From positions 1,964,158 through 2,028,157 of the forward strand of contig NZ_QURO01000004.1 of assembly GCF_003426945.1 (NCBI RefSeq): a stretch of 64,000 bases of DNA, read 5' to 3'. Shown one piece after another: positions 8,925-16,121 of this stretch. Source of the stretch: Thermus sediminis (lineage in GTDB: Bacteria > Deinococcota > Deinococci > Deinococcales > Thermaceae). Below the pieces are notes generated by a model. That model saw nothing but the letters and a program-made list of their open reading frames with translations. It was not told the origin of the DNA and did not search any database. Position numbers and translations under genes: made by a program. Positions within the stretch are counted from its first letter, which is position 1. Each line of letters opens with the position of its first letter.

Positions 8925-9955
8925 CCCTTGACCGGAGTGGAGAGGGTCTTGTCCAGGGCCTCCGCTAGGCGGCGCACCTGGCGCATCAGCTTTGCGAACT
9001 CCTCCTCGTGGAGCTGCTGGGCCGCGTCGGAGAGGGCCTTTTCCGGCTCGGGGTGGGTCTCTACGATGATCCCGTCCGCCCCCGCGGCCAGGCCCGCCAG
9101 GGCCAGGGGGATGACCCAGTCCCGCTTGCCCGCGGGGTGGGAGGGGTCTATCCAGATGGGGAGGTGGGTCCAGCTCTTGAGCACTGGGACGGCGGAGACG
9201 TCCAGGGTGAAGCGGGTGGCCTTCTCAAAGGTGCGGATCCCCCGTTCCACCAGGATCACCTGCATGTTGCCCCGGGAGAGGATGTACTCGGCGCTCATGA
9301 GGAACTCCTCGAGGGTCATGCTCATCCCCCGCTTGAGGAGGACGGGCTTCCCCACCTCCCCCACCGCCTGGAGGAGGGGGAAGTTCTGGGCGTTCCGGGC
9401 CCCGATCTGCAGGACGTCGGCGTGCTCGGCCACGAGCTCCACCTGCTCCGGGGAGAGGACCTCGGTGACCACGGGGAGGCCCGTCTCCCGCCTGGCCTCG
9501 GCCAGGATCTTCAGGCCCTCCACCCCTAGGCCCTGAAAGGCGTAGGGGCTCGTGCGGGGCTTGAAGGCCCCGCCCCGGAGCATCTGGGCCCCATGGGCCT
9601 TCACGTAGCGAGCCGCCCTCAGGGTCTGCTCCCAGCTTTCCACCCCGCAAGGCCCCGCCGCCACCATCACGTGCCCGCCCCCGGTCTTCCCCGTGGGGAA
9701 GTCCAGGACCGTGGGGAAGGGTTGCACGTCCAGGCTCGCCAGCTTCCAAGGCTTGGAGATGGGGATGACCTCGGCCACGCCGGGCAGGGCCCGGAAGTGC
9801 TCCATGAGCTCCGGGGTGGGCCCCCGGCCGATGGCCCCCACCAGGGTGGTCTCCACCCCCCGGGAGACGTGGGGCCGGTACCCCACCTTCTCTATCTCCC
9901 GGACCACTTCCTGAAGCTCCGCCTCCGTGTACCCACGCTTCATCACGACCAACAT
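8921..9955 (-). CDS. aroF: 3-deoxy-7-phosphoheptulonate synthase (DAHP synthase)
   Basis: This is the first step of the shikimate pathway: PEP plus erythrose 4-phosphate gives DAHP. The 344 aa enzyme is the Thermotoga-like type I-beta form. An N-terminal ferredoxin-like regulatory domain (residues 1-65) precedes the TIM barrel. Barrel motifs are AAGPCGVESWEQT, RGGAFKPRTSPYAFQG, LLKRGMSMTLEEFLMSAEY and WIDPSHPAGKRDWV, including the metal-binding Cys, His, Glu and Asp. The ATG at 9955 is preceded by GGGAGG at a good distance. It is transcribed leftward from the promoter at 10092-10121 through a 21-codon leader peptide and an attenuator. Confidence 0.96.
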   Translation of the reverse strand: MLVVMKRGYTEAELQEVVREIEKVGYRPHVSRGVETTLVGAIGRGPTPELMEHFRALPGVAEVIPISKPWKLASLDVQPFPTVLDFPTGKTGGGHVMVAAGPCGVESWEQTLRAARYVKAHGAQMLRGGAFKPRTSPYAFQGLGVEGLKILAEARRETGLPVVTEVLSPEQVELVAEHADVLQIGARNAQNFPLLQAVGEVGKPVLLKRGMSMTLEEFLMSAEYILSRGNMQVILVERGIRTFEKATRFTLDVSAVPVLKSWTHLPIWIDPSHPAGKRDWVIPLALAGLAAGADGIIVETHPEPEKALSDAAQQLHEEEFAKLMRQVRRLAEALDKTLSTPVKG

Positions 9956-9967
9956 AGCTTCCCTCCC

Positions 9968-10001
9968 AAAAACTTTGGGCGCCCCCTTTTTGGGGGCGCC
10001 C
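9968..10001 (-). terminator. attenuator terminator in the aroF leader
   Basis: Read on the minus strand, GGGCGCCCCC (10001-9992) pairs with GGGGGCGCCC (9986-9977) around a five-A loop, followed by AAAG and five T (9972-9968). The hairpin ends 22 bases before the aroF ATG. The upstream leader holds a second GGGGGCGCCC, inside the leader peptide, which can pair with the first arm instead. Confidence 0.75.
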
Positions 10002-10015
10002 TTTGAGGTGAAGGC

Positions 10016-10081
10016 CTACGCAGGCCGCAGGGCGCCCCCGGCGGGAGGATAAAAGCCGAAGTGGCGCCCAAGGGTCCGCAT
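10016..10081 (-). CDS. aroF leader peptide (21 aa, Phe and Tyr codons)
   Basis: The frame is ATG to TAG, 21 codons, reading MRTLGRHFGFYPPAGGALRP plus a final Ala. Residues 8-11 are Phe-Gly-Phe-Tyr (TTC GGC TTT TAT), the aromatic end products of the pathway controlled by the downstream DAHP synthase and TyrA. TTT and TAT are uncommon in this GC-rich genome. The ATG is 10 bases after the -10 hexamer, so the transcript starts just before it. The codons for Leu4-Gly5-Arg6-His7 hold GGGCGCC (pairing region 1), and those for Gly15-Gly16-Ala17 hold GGGGGCGCCC (region 2). This is inference from layout and pairing; no homologue was checked. Confidence 0.72.
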   Translation of the reverse strand: MRTLGRHFGFYPPAGGALRPA

Positions 10082-10604
10082 AGTTGCTCCAAGCTTAGAC
10101 CGGAGGGGTCGTCTTCGTCAAGCACCTCCGCAGAACCCCGGAAGATGCCCTTGGGCACCCCCTTTGGAGGGAAGAGGGTGTGGCCCCATAGCCCTCTGGT
10201 CCCTTGCGGGGCCAGCGGCCTTCCAGCCCAGGTGTTCGCCCCCATGGGGTGGTGGCCCCCATCCCAAAGGAGGAGGACCCCGGGGTAGGTGCGGCGCCTC
10301 GCCTCCATGCCAAGCCTCCCCCCAAAGCAGGCCTGGGCAGGGTCCGTGGCATGCGGGCGGAGGTGCGGAGGGGTTTTTGGGGGAGGGGGGCAGGCCTGGG
10401 GTTCTCGGCGAAGTAGAGGGCCTCGGAGGCCCCGTGGTCCGCGGCTCCCGCAAACCGGGCCCCGGCCTCCAGAAGGCCCACCGAGGGGTAGGGGCAGGGA
10501 GAGGCCCTAGGATCGTGGAAGAGATCCAGGAAGAAGTCTTTCCCCTGGGGCGAGAGGCGGTAATGGGACGGGTCCGCTTCCACCTCTAGCCCCGGGAGGT
10601 CCCG
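10074..10604 (-). pseudogene. decayed VOC (glyoxalase/catechol 2,3-dioxygenase-like) gene
   Basis: Two frames together resemble a two-module VOC protein of the CatE type. The first part (10604 to about 10380) begins RDLPGLEVEADPSHYRLSPQ and includes DFFLDLFHDPRASP and AADHGASEALYFAENP, recalling the usual DHGVSEALYLxDPEGN region. It lacks the normal middle section. A shift by one base in a G-rich tract (about 10370-10390) leads into the second part, with LLLWDGGHHPMGANTWAG, equivalent to the HHH-x-G-x-NTWAG segment of the second module, and VLDEDDPSGLSLE. Start codon, internal segments and a clean C-terminus are missing. Function is lost; the aroF promoter now lies in its 3' part. Confidence 0.6.
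10092..10121 (-). promoter_or_regulatory. aroF-tyrA promoter
   Basis: On the minus strand TTGACG (10121-10116), 18 bases, TAAGCT (10097-10092). Predicted transcription start near 10085, a few bases before the leader-peptide ATG. The promoter lies in the decayed end of the VOC pseudogene. Confidence 0.72.
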
Positions 10605-10662
10605 TCAGAAGGTGGGGAGGGCTCTTGGGTCCCGCAGCCGGAGGGCTAGGCCAAGGAGCCGC

Positions 10663-11073
10663 CTAGGGGCCATGGGCCATTTCCCTTTCCACCCGGAAGA
10701 GGGTCCAGAGGAAGGCCGCCACCGGGGGCACGTGGAGGGCGAGGAGGGCGAGGCGGGTGTCGGGGCGCGGGGCGGCGGCGAAAGGGGGGAAGAGCATGAG
10801 GAGGAAGACCGCAAGGGCCAGGCCCACGAAGATAGGGAGAGCCCGAGGGGTTCTCCGCCGCAAGGGGAAGTAAAGGGCAAACCCTAGGAGCATGGGAAGG
10901 ACGGTGAAAAGGGCCACGGAGGCCAGGGCCACCTCTTGTGGGGGTTGGCCCGGAGGCGTCACCTGGAAGGGTACCCCCACCGCCCCGGCCAGGAGGAAGA
11001 GGAGGAGGTTGGTGCCCAGCGCCACCCCCAGGGCCGCAAGCGCCAGGTTCCAAGGGGCGGTGTTGGCTCCCAT
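10663..11073 (-). CDS. DUF6069-like membrane protein
   Basis: The 136 aa protein has four hydrophobic helices: about residues 8-30 (LALAALGVALGTNLLLFLLA), 48-70, 78-98 (PIFVGLALAVFLLMLFPPF) and 105-125. This size and arrangement match the DUF6069 family of small four-helix membrane proteins of unknown function. It starts at ATG 11073, just after the stop of yceI at 11074, so it is probably the second gene of the yceI transcript. Confidence 0.65.
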   Translation of the reverse strand: MGANTAPWNLALAALGVALGTNLLLFLLAGAVGVPFQVTPPGQPPQEVALASVALFTVLPMLLGFALYFPLRRRTPRALPIFVGLALAVFLLMLFPPFAAAPRPDTRLALLALHVPPVAAFLWTLFRVEREMAHGP

Positions 11074-11610
11074 CTAGGTCCCCACTTGCGCCTTTTCCGC
11101 CACCAGCTCCGTATCCACGCTGAAGCGGACCTCCTCGCCCACCAGAAGCCCCCCGGTTTCCAGGACCATGTTCCAGGTGAGGCCGAAGTCCTTGCGGTTG
11201 AGCTTCCCCTCAAAGTGGGCGGCCAGGCGCTCGTTGCCCCAGGGGTCCTTGATGGGCCCCGAGGTTTCCACCTCGAGGGCCAGGGGCCGGGTCACGTCCC
11301 GGAGGGTGAGCTCCCCCTCTACCCGGTAGCGGCCCTCCCCCAAGGGGGTGATCCTCTCGCTCCGGAAGACGATCTCCGGGTAGCGCCCCACATCCAGGAA
11401 GTCCGGGGAGCGGAGGTGGTTGTCCCGGTCGGCCACGCCCGTGTGGATGCTCTTGGCATCTAGACGGGCCTCCACGCGGATAGGGGTTCCCTTTGGGTCG
11501 GCCTCCACAAAGCCCTCCTTCAGGTTCAGGCTACCCCGCACCGTGGCCACCACCATATGCCGCACGGAGAAGGCGATGCTGGTGTGAGCAGGATCCAGGT
11601 TCCAACGCAT
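11074..11610 (-). CDS. YceI family polyisoprenoid-binding protein
   Basis: The protein is 178 aa from the chosen ATG. Motifs are [20 protein letters not shown], the family start, and [15 protein letters not shown] with the [15 protein letters not shown] strand. YceI proteins form a lipocalin-like barrel that binds an isoprenoid; a Thermus homologue has been crystallised with a polyisoprenoid bound. No signal peptide is seen, so it should be cytoplasmic. The start at 11610 is preferred to the in-frame start at 11670 because AAGGAGG lies just before it and the promoter overlaps the longer version. Confidence 0.92.
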   Translation of the reverse strand: MRWNLDPAHTSIAFSVRHMVVATVRGSLNLKEGFVEADPKGTPIRVEARLDAKSIHTGVADRDNHLRSPDFLDVGRYPEIVFRSERITPLGEGRYRVEGELTLRDVTRPLALEVETSGPIKDPWGNERLAAHFEGKLNRKDFGLTWNMVLETGGLLVGEEVRFSVDTELVAEKAQVGT

Positions 11611-11641
11611 GCAGACCTCCTTGGGCCTCGAGCCCAAGGCC

Positions 11642-11670
11642 ACGATACGCCAAGTGCTATGTATTGTCAA
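11642..11670 (-). promoter_or_regulatory. yceI promoter
   Basis: On the minus strand TTGACA (11670-11665), 17 bases, TATCGT (11647-11642). This is a near-consensus vegetative promoter; it would give a leader of about 25 bases with an RBS. Confidence 0.82.
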
Positions 11671-11673
11671 GCG

Positions 11674-12486
11674 CTATTCAGGATAATACATGGGGCGGAA
11701 GGGGAGGCCCAGGGCCTCGGCGAAGGCCTTTAGGCCCAGGCGGTCCGGCTCCTCCAGGTGGTAGCGGAAGTTCCAGAGGTAGTGGAGGAGGAGGGCGGGG
11801 TGGACCGAAAGCCGTCTCCCCTCCTTTTGGGCCACCTCCTCCAGGCGGCCCAGGCCCAAAAGGCGGGCCCGCCTCAGGGCCTGGACCACCGCTTTGGGCG
11901 GGGGGCTTTCCCGGCGGTAGGCCCAGACGGCGAAGACGAAGGGGAGGCGGGTCCTGCGGAACCAGGCCATGGCCAGGTCCGTGACCGCCACCTCCCCGAA
12001 GCGGGTGGGGAGGTCCATGGGGGTTTCGGGGAGGCCCCTGAGGAGGCGGGCGTAGACCTTTACGGCCCGGTCCCCGATGAGGAGGACCCCTTCGTAGTCT
12101 TGCAAAAGCTCAAGCTCTCCCTCGGCTCGCTCGTAGCAGGGCTTTACCCCCCGCTCCTCCAGGAGGAGGCGGAGGAGGGCCACGCTGGTGGCGCTCTCCC
12201 CGGTGAGGGCTACCCTTTTTAGGTCCTCCAGGGGCACGCGGTGGAAGAGGTTTACCGAGTACACCGGCCCCAGGACGGCCACGGAGAAGTCGGGGAGGAG
12301 GCCCCATTGGTCCTGGTGCTCCAGGTAGGCCAGGCTCGAGGCCAAGGAGAGGTCCAACTCCCCCTCCAGGAGCATGCGGTTCAGGGCGGTGGGGGGGGCC
12401 TGGAACAGGGTAAACCCTTCGGGCCTCAGGAAGTGGGCCAGGGGGGCCACGTTGGCGTAGGGAGGGAGCCCTAGCCGGTAGCTCAC
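11674..12486 (-). CDS. mqnA: chorismate dehydratase MqnA
   Basis: This opens the futalosine route to menaquinone by dehydrating chorismate to 3-enolpyruvyl-benzoate. The 270 aa protein has the periplasmic-binding-protein-like fold of the family: YRLGLPPYANVAPLAHFL at the N-terminus, LDLSLASSLAYLEHQDQW near 58-75, and TGESATSVALLRLLL near 118. It overlaps mqnE by four bases and acts directly before it in the pathway. Confidence 0.93.
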   Translation of the reverse strand: MSYRLGLPPYANVAPLAHFLRPEGFTLFQAPPTALNRMLLEGELDLSLASSLAYLEHQDQWGLLPDFSVAVLGPVYSVNLFHRVPLEDLKRVALTGESATSVALLRLLLEERGVKPCYERAEGELELLQDYEGVLLIGDRAVKVYARLLRGLPETPMDLPTRFGEVAVTDLAMAWFRRTRLPFVFAVWAYRRESPPPKAVVQALRRARLLGLGRLEEVAQKEGRRLSVHPALLLHYLWNFRYHLEEPDRLGLKAFAEALGLPFRPMYYPE

Positions 12487-13589
12487 GCCCAGACCCTGAC
12501 CTCCCGGTAGAGGGCGTCCCGCTCCACGGGGAGGCGGCCCGCCTTCCGGATGATCCCCGCCAGGGCCTCCTTGGTAAGGCCCTTGGGGGTGGGGCTTCCC
12601 GCCATGTGGACGATCTTCTCCTCAATGAGGGTGCCGTCGATGTCCGTGACCCCCCAGTCCAGGGAGACCTGGGCTAGCTCCGGGGTCAGGGTGGCCCAGT
12701 AGCCCTTGATGTGGGGGAAGTTGTCCAGGTAGAGGCGCGCCACGGCCAGGTTCCTCAGGTCGTCCAGGCCGGTGGTGAACTCCCTCTTGCCCAGCTCCCG
12801 GGCCAGCTGGTTGCCGTCCGGCTGGAAGGCCAGGGGGATGAAGCTCATGAAGCCCCCCGTCTCGTCCTGGAGCCTCCTTAGGCGCTCCATGTGGTCCAGG
12901 CGCTCCTCGAGGGTCTCTATATGCCCGTAGAGCATGGTGGCGTTGGTGGGGAGGCCCAGCTCGTGGGCGGTGCGGTGGATCGCAAGCCACCCCTCGGCGG
13001 AAACCTTGGCCCGGGCGATCCGCTTCCTTACCCTTTCGGCGAAGATCTCCGCCCCGCCCCCCGGCATGGCGTCCAGGCCCGCCTCCTTGAGGGCCTGGAG
13101 CACCTCCCGGTAGGGGAGGCGGGCGACCTTGGAGAAGTGGTGGATCTCCGCCGCGGTCCAGGCCTTCACCTGCACCCCGGGGAGGCTCGCCTTGAGGGCT
13201 CGGACTAGGTCCAGGTAGTACCTGAAGGGCCTTTTGGGGTGGTGGCCTGCGGTCAGGTGGATCTCCGTGAGCCCCTCCTGGTAGCGCTCCCGCACCCAGG
13301 CCACCACCTCGTCTACATCCCAGTCCCAGGCCCCCTCTTCGCCGAAGCGCCTTTGGAAGGCGCAGAAGGTGCAGCCCACATAGCAGATGTTGGTCTGGGA
13401 TACGCGGATGGAGTGGACAAAGTAGGTCTTGTGGCCGTGCTTCCTCTCCCGCACCAGGTTGGCGAGGCGCATGAGCGTGGGGAGGTCCTTGGTCTCGTAG
13501 AGGAGGAGGCCTTCGGCGAAGCTCAGGCGCTCGCCCGCAAGGACCTTCTCCGCGATGGGGACGAGCCCGGGGTCCCGGATGCCTCTCAT
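12483..13589 (-). CDS. mqnE: aminodeoxyfutalosine synthase MqnE (radical SAM)
   Basis: The 368 aa enzyme joins 3-enolpyruvyl-benzoate (made by MqnA) to the S-adenosylmethionine-derived nucleoside, giving aminofutalosine. The radical-SAM cluster motif CYVGCTFC is at about residues 69-76. Other family motifs are LTAGHHPKRPFRYYLD and MPGGGAEIFAERVR. Start ATG at 13589; TAGACT lies seven bases before it and begins with the stop codon of the upstream gene. The downstream mqnA overlaps by four bases. Confidence 0.95.
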   Translation of the reverse strand: MRGIRDPGLVPIAEKVLAGERLSFAEGLLLYETKDLPTLMRLANLVRERKHGHKTYFVHSIRVSQTNICYVGCTFCAFQRRFGEEGAWDWDVDEVVAWVRERYQEGLTEIHLTAGHHPKRPFRYYLDLVRALKASLPGVQVKAWTAAEIHHFSKVARLPYREVLQALKEAGLDAMPGGGAEIFAERVRKRIARAKVSAEGWLAIHRTAHELGLPTNATMLYGHIETLEERLDHMERLRRLQDETGGFMSFIPLAFQPDGNQLARELGKREFTTGLDDLRNLAVARLYLDNFPHIKGYWATLTPELAQVSLDWGVTDIDGTLIEEKIVHMAGSPTPKGLTKEALAGIIRKAGRLPVERDALYREVRVWA

Positions 13590-13596
13590 CCTCCCG

Positions 13597-13602
13597 AGTC
13601 TA
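13597..13602 (-). promoter_or_regulatory. -10 hexamer for leaderless mqnE, made from a stop codon
   Basis: TAGACT on the minus strand starts with the TAG stop of the PIN-like gene and is seven bases from the mqnE ATG. Confidence 0.5.
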
Positions 13603-14268
13603 CTGCCCCGAAAAGGCCAAAACCAGACGCTCCACCTCTTTCCGCCGCCCTCCCACCGCCTTGACCCCCAGGAGATTTCTCAGGTAGCGGTCCGTGAGGA
13701 GGAGGTCCACGTAGGGGTAAATGGTAGCGGCCATGACGAAGTCCAAAAGGTCGGAGCGGCGGGGTTTGCGGGCCTTGTCCATTTGGCTTTCCGAAAGGAG
13801 TTGGGCCAAGAGGCGCACGAAGGGCACCTCCTTTAGCCCAGTCCGCCTCTGGACCTCCTCCTGGATCCATGCTCTTAGTTGCGCGAGGGGGAGGTCCCCA
13901 GGGAGGCTGTCCAGTAGCCCCTGGAAAGGGGAAAGGTCCGCAGGGGCCTCCCAGCTTCCCCCTCGCCACAGGAAGTCCTCCAGGTAGAGGCCCCGCTCCT
14001 GCCTTCTGGCGACCTCCTGCCAGGGGCGGACCCAGTACCCCTGGGAGAGGGCTCCGAAGACCTCCTTTAGGGCGGGGAGGAGGTAGCCCGCCTTCTCCCT
14101 CGGGCCCCGCGCAGGGTAGAGGGTCTCCAGGACATGAAAGGGGGAAGGGGGAGCCAAGACCCTTCCCTTGAGGGTGAGGAAAAGCCGGCCAAAGGCCTCG
14201 TGCCCCCTTTGGCCCAGAAGGTGCTTGGCCATGCGGCTGGCGTAGTTCTGGTCCAGATAGACGATCAC
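13600..14268 (-). CDS. PIN-like domain protein
   Basis: The 222 aa protein begins IVYLDQNYASRMAKHLLGQ: an Asp right after the first strand, as in PIN-like nucleases. Near the C-terminus it has RRSDLLDFVMAATIYPYVDLLLTDRYLRNLL, the typical late PIN segment with acidic residues and a final TDR. About 130 residues between are helical and unassigned. Start GTG at 14268 overlaps the TGA of a small upstream frame (GTGA), suggesting a translated pair of toxin-antitoxin type. Function is not proven; a tRNA- or RNA-cleaving role is inference. Confidence 0.62.
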   Translation of the reverse strand: MIVYLDQNYASRMAKHLLGQRGHEAFGRLFLTLKGRVLAPPSPFHVLETLYPARGPREKAGYLLPALKEVFGALSQGYWVRPWQEVARRQERGLYLEDFLWRGGSWEAPADLSPFQGLLDSLPGDLPLAQLRAWIQEEVQRRTGLKEVPFVRLLAQLLSESQMDKARKPRRSDLLDFVMAATIYPYVDLLLTDRYLRNLLGVKAVGGRRKEVERLVLAFSGQ

Positions 14269-14460
14269 ACCTCGGCCTTGCTGGGCCAAGGAGCCTCGGC
14301 CAAAAAGACCGCCCCTTGGGCGAAGGGGAGGATGCGGGAGGCCCAAAGGGCCTGGGCTTGGAATGGGGAGAAGGGCGGGGAGGTGCCGAGGGTCCAGGGC
14401 CGGACTCGTTGCGGGCCCGAGGGCTGCGAGGCGCCAGGGGAGGGGGGCTTTTGGCCGCAT
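14265..14460 (-). pseudogene. small frameshifted gene upstream of the PIN-like gene
   Basis: Two frames with good codon use join near 14360-14366. The first (ATG 14460) reads about 33 residues, RPKAPLPWRLAALGPATSPA and LDPRHLPALLPIP. The second reads QAQALWASRILPFAQGAVFL followed by AEAPWPSKAEV and TGA at 14265. The joined product would be about 65 aa. One extra base (or two missing) separates the frames. The ATG is six bases from TAGGGT (14472-14467), which starts with the lacI stop codon. Size and the GTGA overlap with the nuclease-like gene suggest an antitoxin-like partner. No family is recognised. Confidence 0.45.
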
Positions 14461-14466
14461 GGGACG

Positions 14467-14472
14467 ACCCTA
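14467..14472 (-). promoter_or_regulatory. -10 hexamer made from the lacI-type stop codon
   Basis: TAGGGT on the minus strand, six bases before the ATG at 14460; its first three bases are the stop codon of the LacI-family gene. Confidence 0.4.
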
Positions 14473-15501
14473 GGGAAGGTAGGAAACCTCTAGGGGCGCC
14501 TTTGTAGAGGCCCTTTCCACCAAGACTGGCTCAAAGCGCACCTGCTGGGGTGGGCCCCCATAACCCCGCATCCTCTCCAAAAGGAGCTGAGCAGCCCTGG
14601 CCCCCATGGCCTCCACCGGTTGGGCGATGGTGGAAAGCCCCACCTCCTCTGCAAAGGGGTGGCCGTCAAAGCCCAAGACCCGCACTTCCTTGCCTGGGGT
14701 AAGGCCCAGGCGCTGGGCCTCTTCCAGGACGCCCAGGGCCACCTGGTCCGCCCCGGCGAAGACGTTCAGAGGAGGGTTAGCCTCTTCCAGGAAGTGCCTC
14801 AGGGCCAGGCGCCCCCCTTCTGCGGAGAGGCGGGTCACGTAGAGGTGGCTCTCGGGGAAGGGCCGCCCCGCCTCCTGCAGGGCCTCTCCGAAGCCCGCCA
14901 TGCGCTCGCTAAAGACCGTGTGGCGGAAGACCCGGTCCGGCTCCTCCTCCACCTTGATGGCGAAGATACTGCCGGGGAAACGGGCCAGGTACTCCCCGGC
15001 CATCCTGCCCCCTAGGAAGTTGTCCAGGAAGACGGAGTCGTACCGGGGGTTTTTGGCGTCCAACAAAACCACCGGTCGGTCCGTGGGCAGGCGGCCTTCT
15101 CCGAAGTGCTCCGTGAGGTCGTAGGAGGCGAGGATCAGGCCATCCGTGAGGTAGGCCAGGGTGGTGCTCTCCAGGTAGCGCTTGAGCCGGGCCTGGGAGA
15201 GGATGGGGAAGAGGGCCAGGTCGTAGCGCTTTTCCAGGAGGACGCTCTCAATCCCCCCAATGAGCCTGCGGTAGAACTCCGTGGCCACGAAGGGGAGGAG
15301 GACGGAGACGGTGTAGCTCCTTCCCCCGGCGATCCGGCGGGCGTGGGGGTTGGGGGTGTAGCCTAGCTCCTCCATAGCCCTTAGGACCCGGGCCCGGGTC
15401 TCGGGCCGCACGGCGGGGTGGTGGTTGAGGACCCGGCTCACAGTGCCCAGGCCTACTCCAGCGCGGGCGGCCACCTCGTGGATGGTGGGTTTCTTCCTCA
15501 T
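14470..15501 (-). CDS. LacI family transcriptional regulator
   Basis: The 343 aa protein has the LacI helix-turn-helix at residues 5-28 (TIHEVAARAGVGLGTVSRVL), the hinge helix ending YTPNPHARRIAGG, and a periplasmic-binding-like sugar-sensing core from about residue 62 (VSVLLPFVATEFYRRLIGGI through VRVLGFDGHPFAEEVGLSTI). The inducer is unknown and no sugar genes are near. A 14-base near-palindrome of the family type starts 12 bases before its ATG (15513-15526), so it probably represses itself and may act on the divergent PlsY-like gene. Confidence 0.92.
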   Translation of the reverse strand: MRKKPTIHEVAARAGVGLGTVSRVLNHHPAVRPETRARVLRAMEELGYTPNPHARRIAGGRSYTVSVLLPFVATEFYRRLIGGIESVLLEKRYDLALFPILSQARLKRYLESTTLAYLTDGLILASYDLTEHFGEGRLPTDRPVVLLDAKNPRYDSVFLDNFLGGRMAGEYLARFPGSIFAIKVEEEPDRVFRHTVFSERMAGFGEALQEAGRPFPESHLYVTRLSAEGGRLALRHFLEEANPPLNVFAGADQVALGVLEEAQRLGLTPGKEVRVLGFDGHPFAEEVGLSTIAQPVEAMGARAAQLLLERMRGYGGPPQQVRFEPVLVERASTKAPLEVSYLP

Positions 15502-15512
15502 AGCCTCAGGGG

Positions 15513-15526
15513 TGGAAGCGCTTCAT
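15513..15526. promoter_or_regulatory. probable LacI-family operator
   Basis: TGGAAGCGCTTCAT contains the perfect ten-base palindrome GAAGCGCTTC (15515-15524), matching the central CG-type operators of LacI/PurR/CcpA proteins. It lies between the divergent regulator and PlsY-like genes. A weaker dyad GGAAACTTCC follows at 15527-15536. Confidence 0.65.
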
Positions 15527-15581
15527 GGAAACTTCCAACCTCAGGATAGGGCAGGGGGCCTCCCTTTGCAAGAATGGGAGC

Positions 15582-16112
15582 ATGGGTTACGTCCTCCTGG
15601 CCTACCTCATGGGCTCCTTGGTGGGGGGGCTTCTCCTCTTTCCCGAGGTAAGGTGGCGGGACCTCCCCGGGGGCTCGGGGGTCTTCCGACGCAAAGGGCC
15701 TCTGGCCGCCCTCCTCGTGGTGCTCTGGGACGTGGGCAAGGGGGTCTTGGCCGCCCTCCTTACCCCCCCGGAGTGGCGCCCCCTGGCCGCAGGGGCGGTG
15801 GTGGCCGGGCACAACTGGCCCCTCTTCTTTCGCTTTCGGGGCGGGGGGGGGATCGCCCCCTCCTTGGGCTTCTTCCTGGCCTGGTTTCCCCAAGAAGCTT
15901 TCCTGGCCACGGGCCTGGGCCTCCTGGTGGCCGGGGCCTACCACCTCCATTGGCGCAGGCGGCGAAGGGGGATTTATCCCATCCCCTTCGGGGCCATCTT
16001 CGGCTACCTGGCCCTCGTTTTCCTTGTTCCGCCGGCAGGCAGGCTGGGGGCGGTCCTGGTGGCGGGGGTGGTGGCCCTTCGGGGCCTGCAAATCCTCCGG
16101 GGGAGATGGTAG
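15582..16112 (+). CDS. PlsY-like membrane protein (acyltransferase motifs altered)
   Basis: The 176 aa protein has about five membrane helices and aligns by eye with PlsY, the acyl-phosphate glycerol-3-phosphate acyltransferase. It opens GYVLLAYLMGSLVGGLLLFP and has AGHNWPLFFRFRGGGGIAPS, the equivalent of the family GHNxPxFxxFxGGKGVAT. Motif 1 of PlsY (GSGNPGATN) is here GGSGVFRRKG, and the Lys of GGKG is Gly. Activity as a standard PlsY is therefore doubtful. The start at 15582 avoids an N-terminal extension that covers the operator; AAGAAT lies six bases upstream. Its TAG stop is used in the next -10. Confidence 0.7.
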   Translation: MGYVLLAYLMGSLVGGLLLFPEVRWRDLPGGSGVFRRKGPLAALLVVLWDVGKGVLAALLTPPEWRPLAAGAVVAGHNWPLFFRFRGGGGIAPSLGFFLAWFPQEAFLATGLGLLVAGAYHLHWRRRRRGIYPIPFGAIFGYLALVFLVPPAGRLGAVLVAGVVALRGLQILRGRW

Positions 16113-16115
16113 CTT
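16110..16115 (+). promoter_or_regulatory. -10 hexamer made from the PlsY-like stop codon
   Basis: TAGCTT starts with the stop codon of the PlsY-like gene and is six bases from the next ATG (16122). Confidence 0.5.
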
Positions 16116-16121
16116 TAGGGC

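Noticed and set aside
9943..10308. 121-codon frame reading through into aroF
   Set aside because: Its first half is the second module of the VOC remnant; the second half crosses the leader and hairpin with no coding character.
13600..14460. 286-codon version of the PIN-like gene
   Set aside because: The first 64 codons after about position 14365 have poor third-position GC in that frame, while another frame reads a better protein ending at 14265 with a GTGA overlap.
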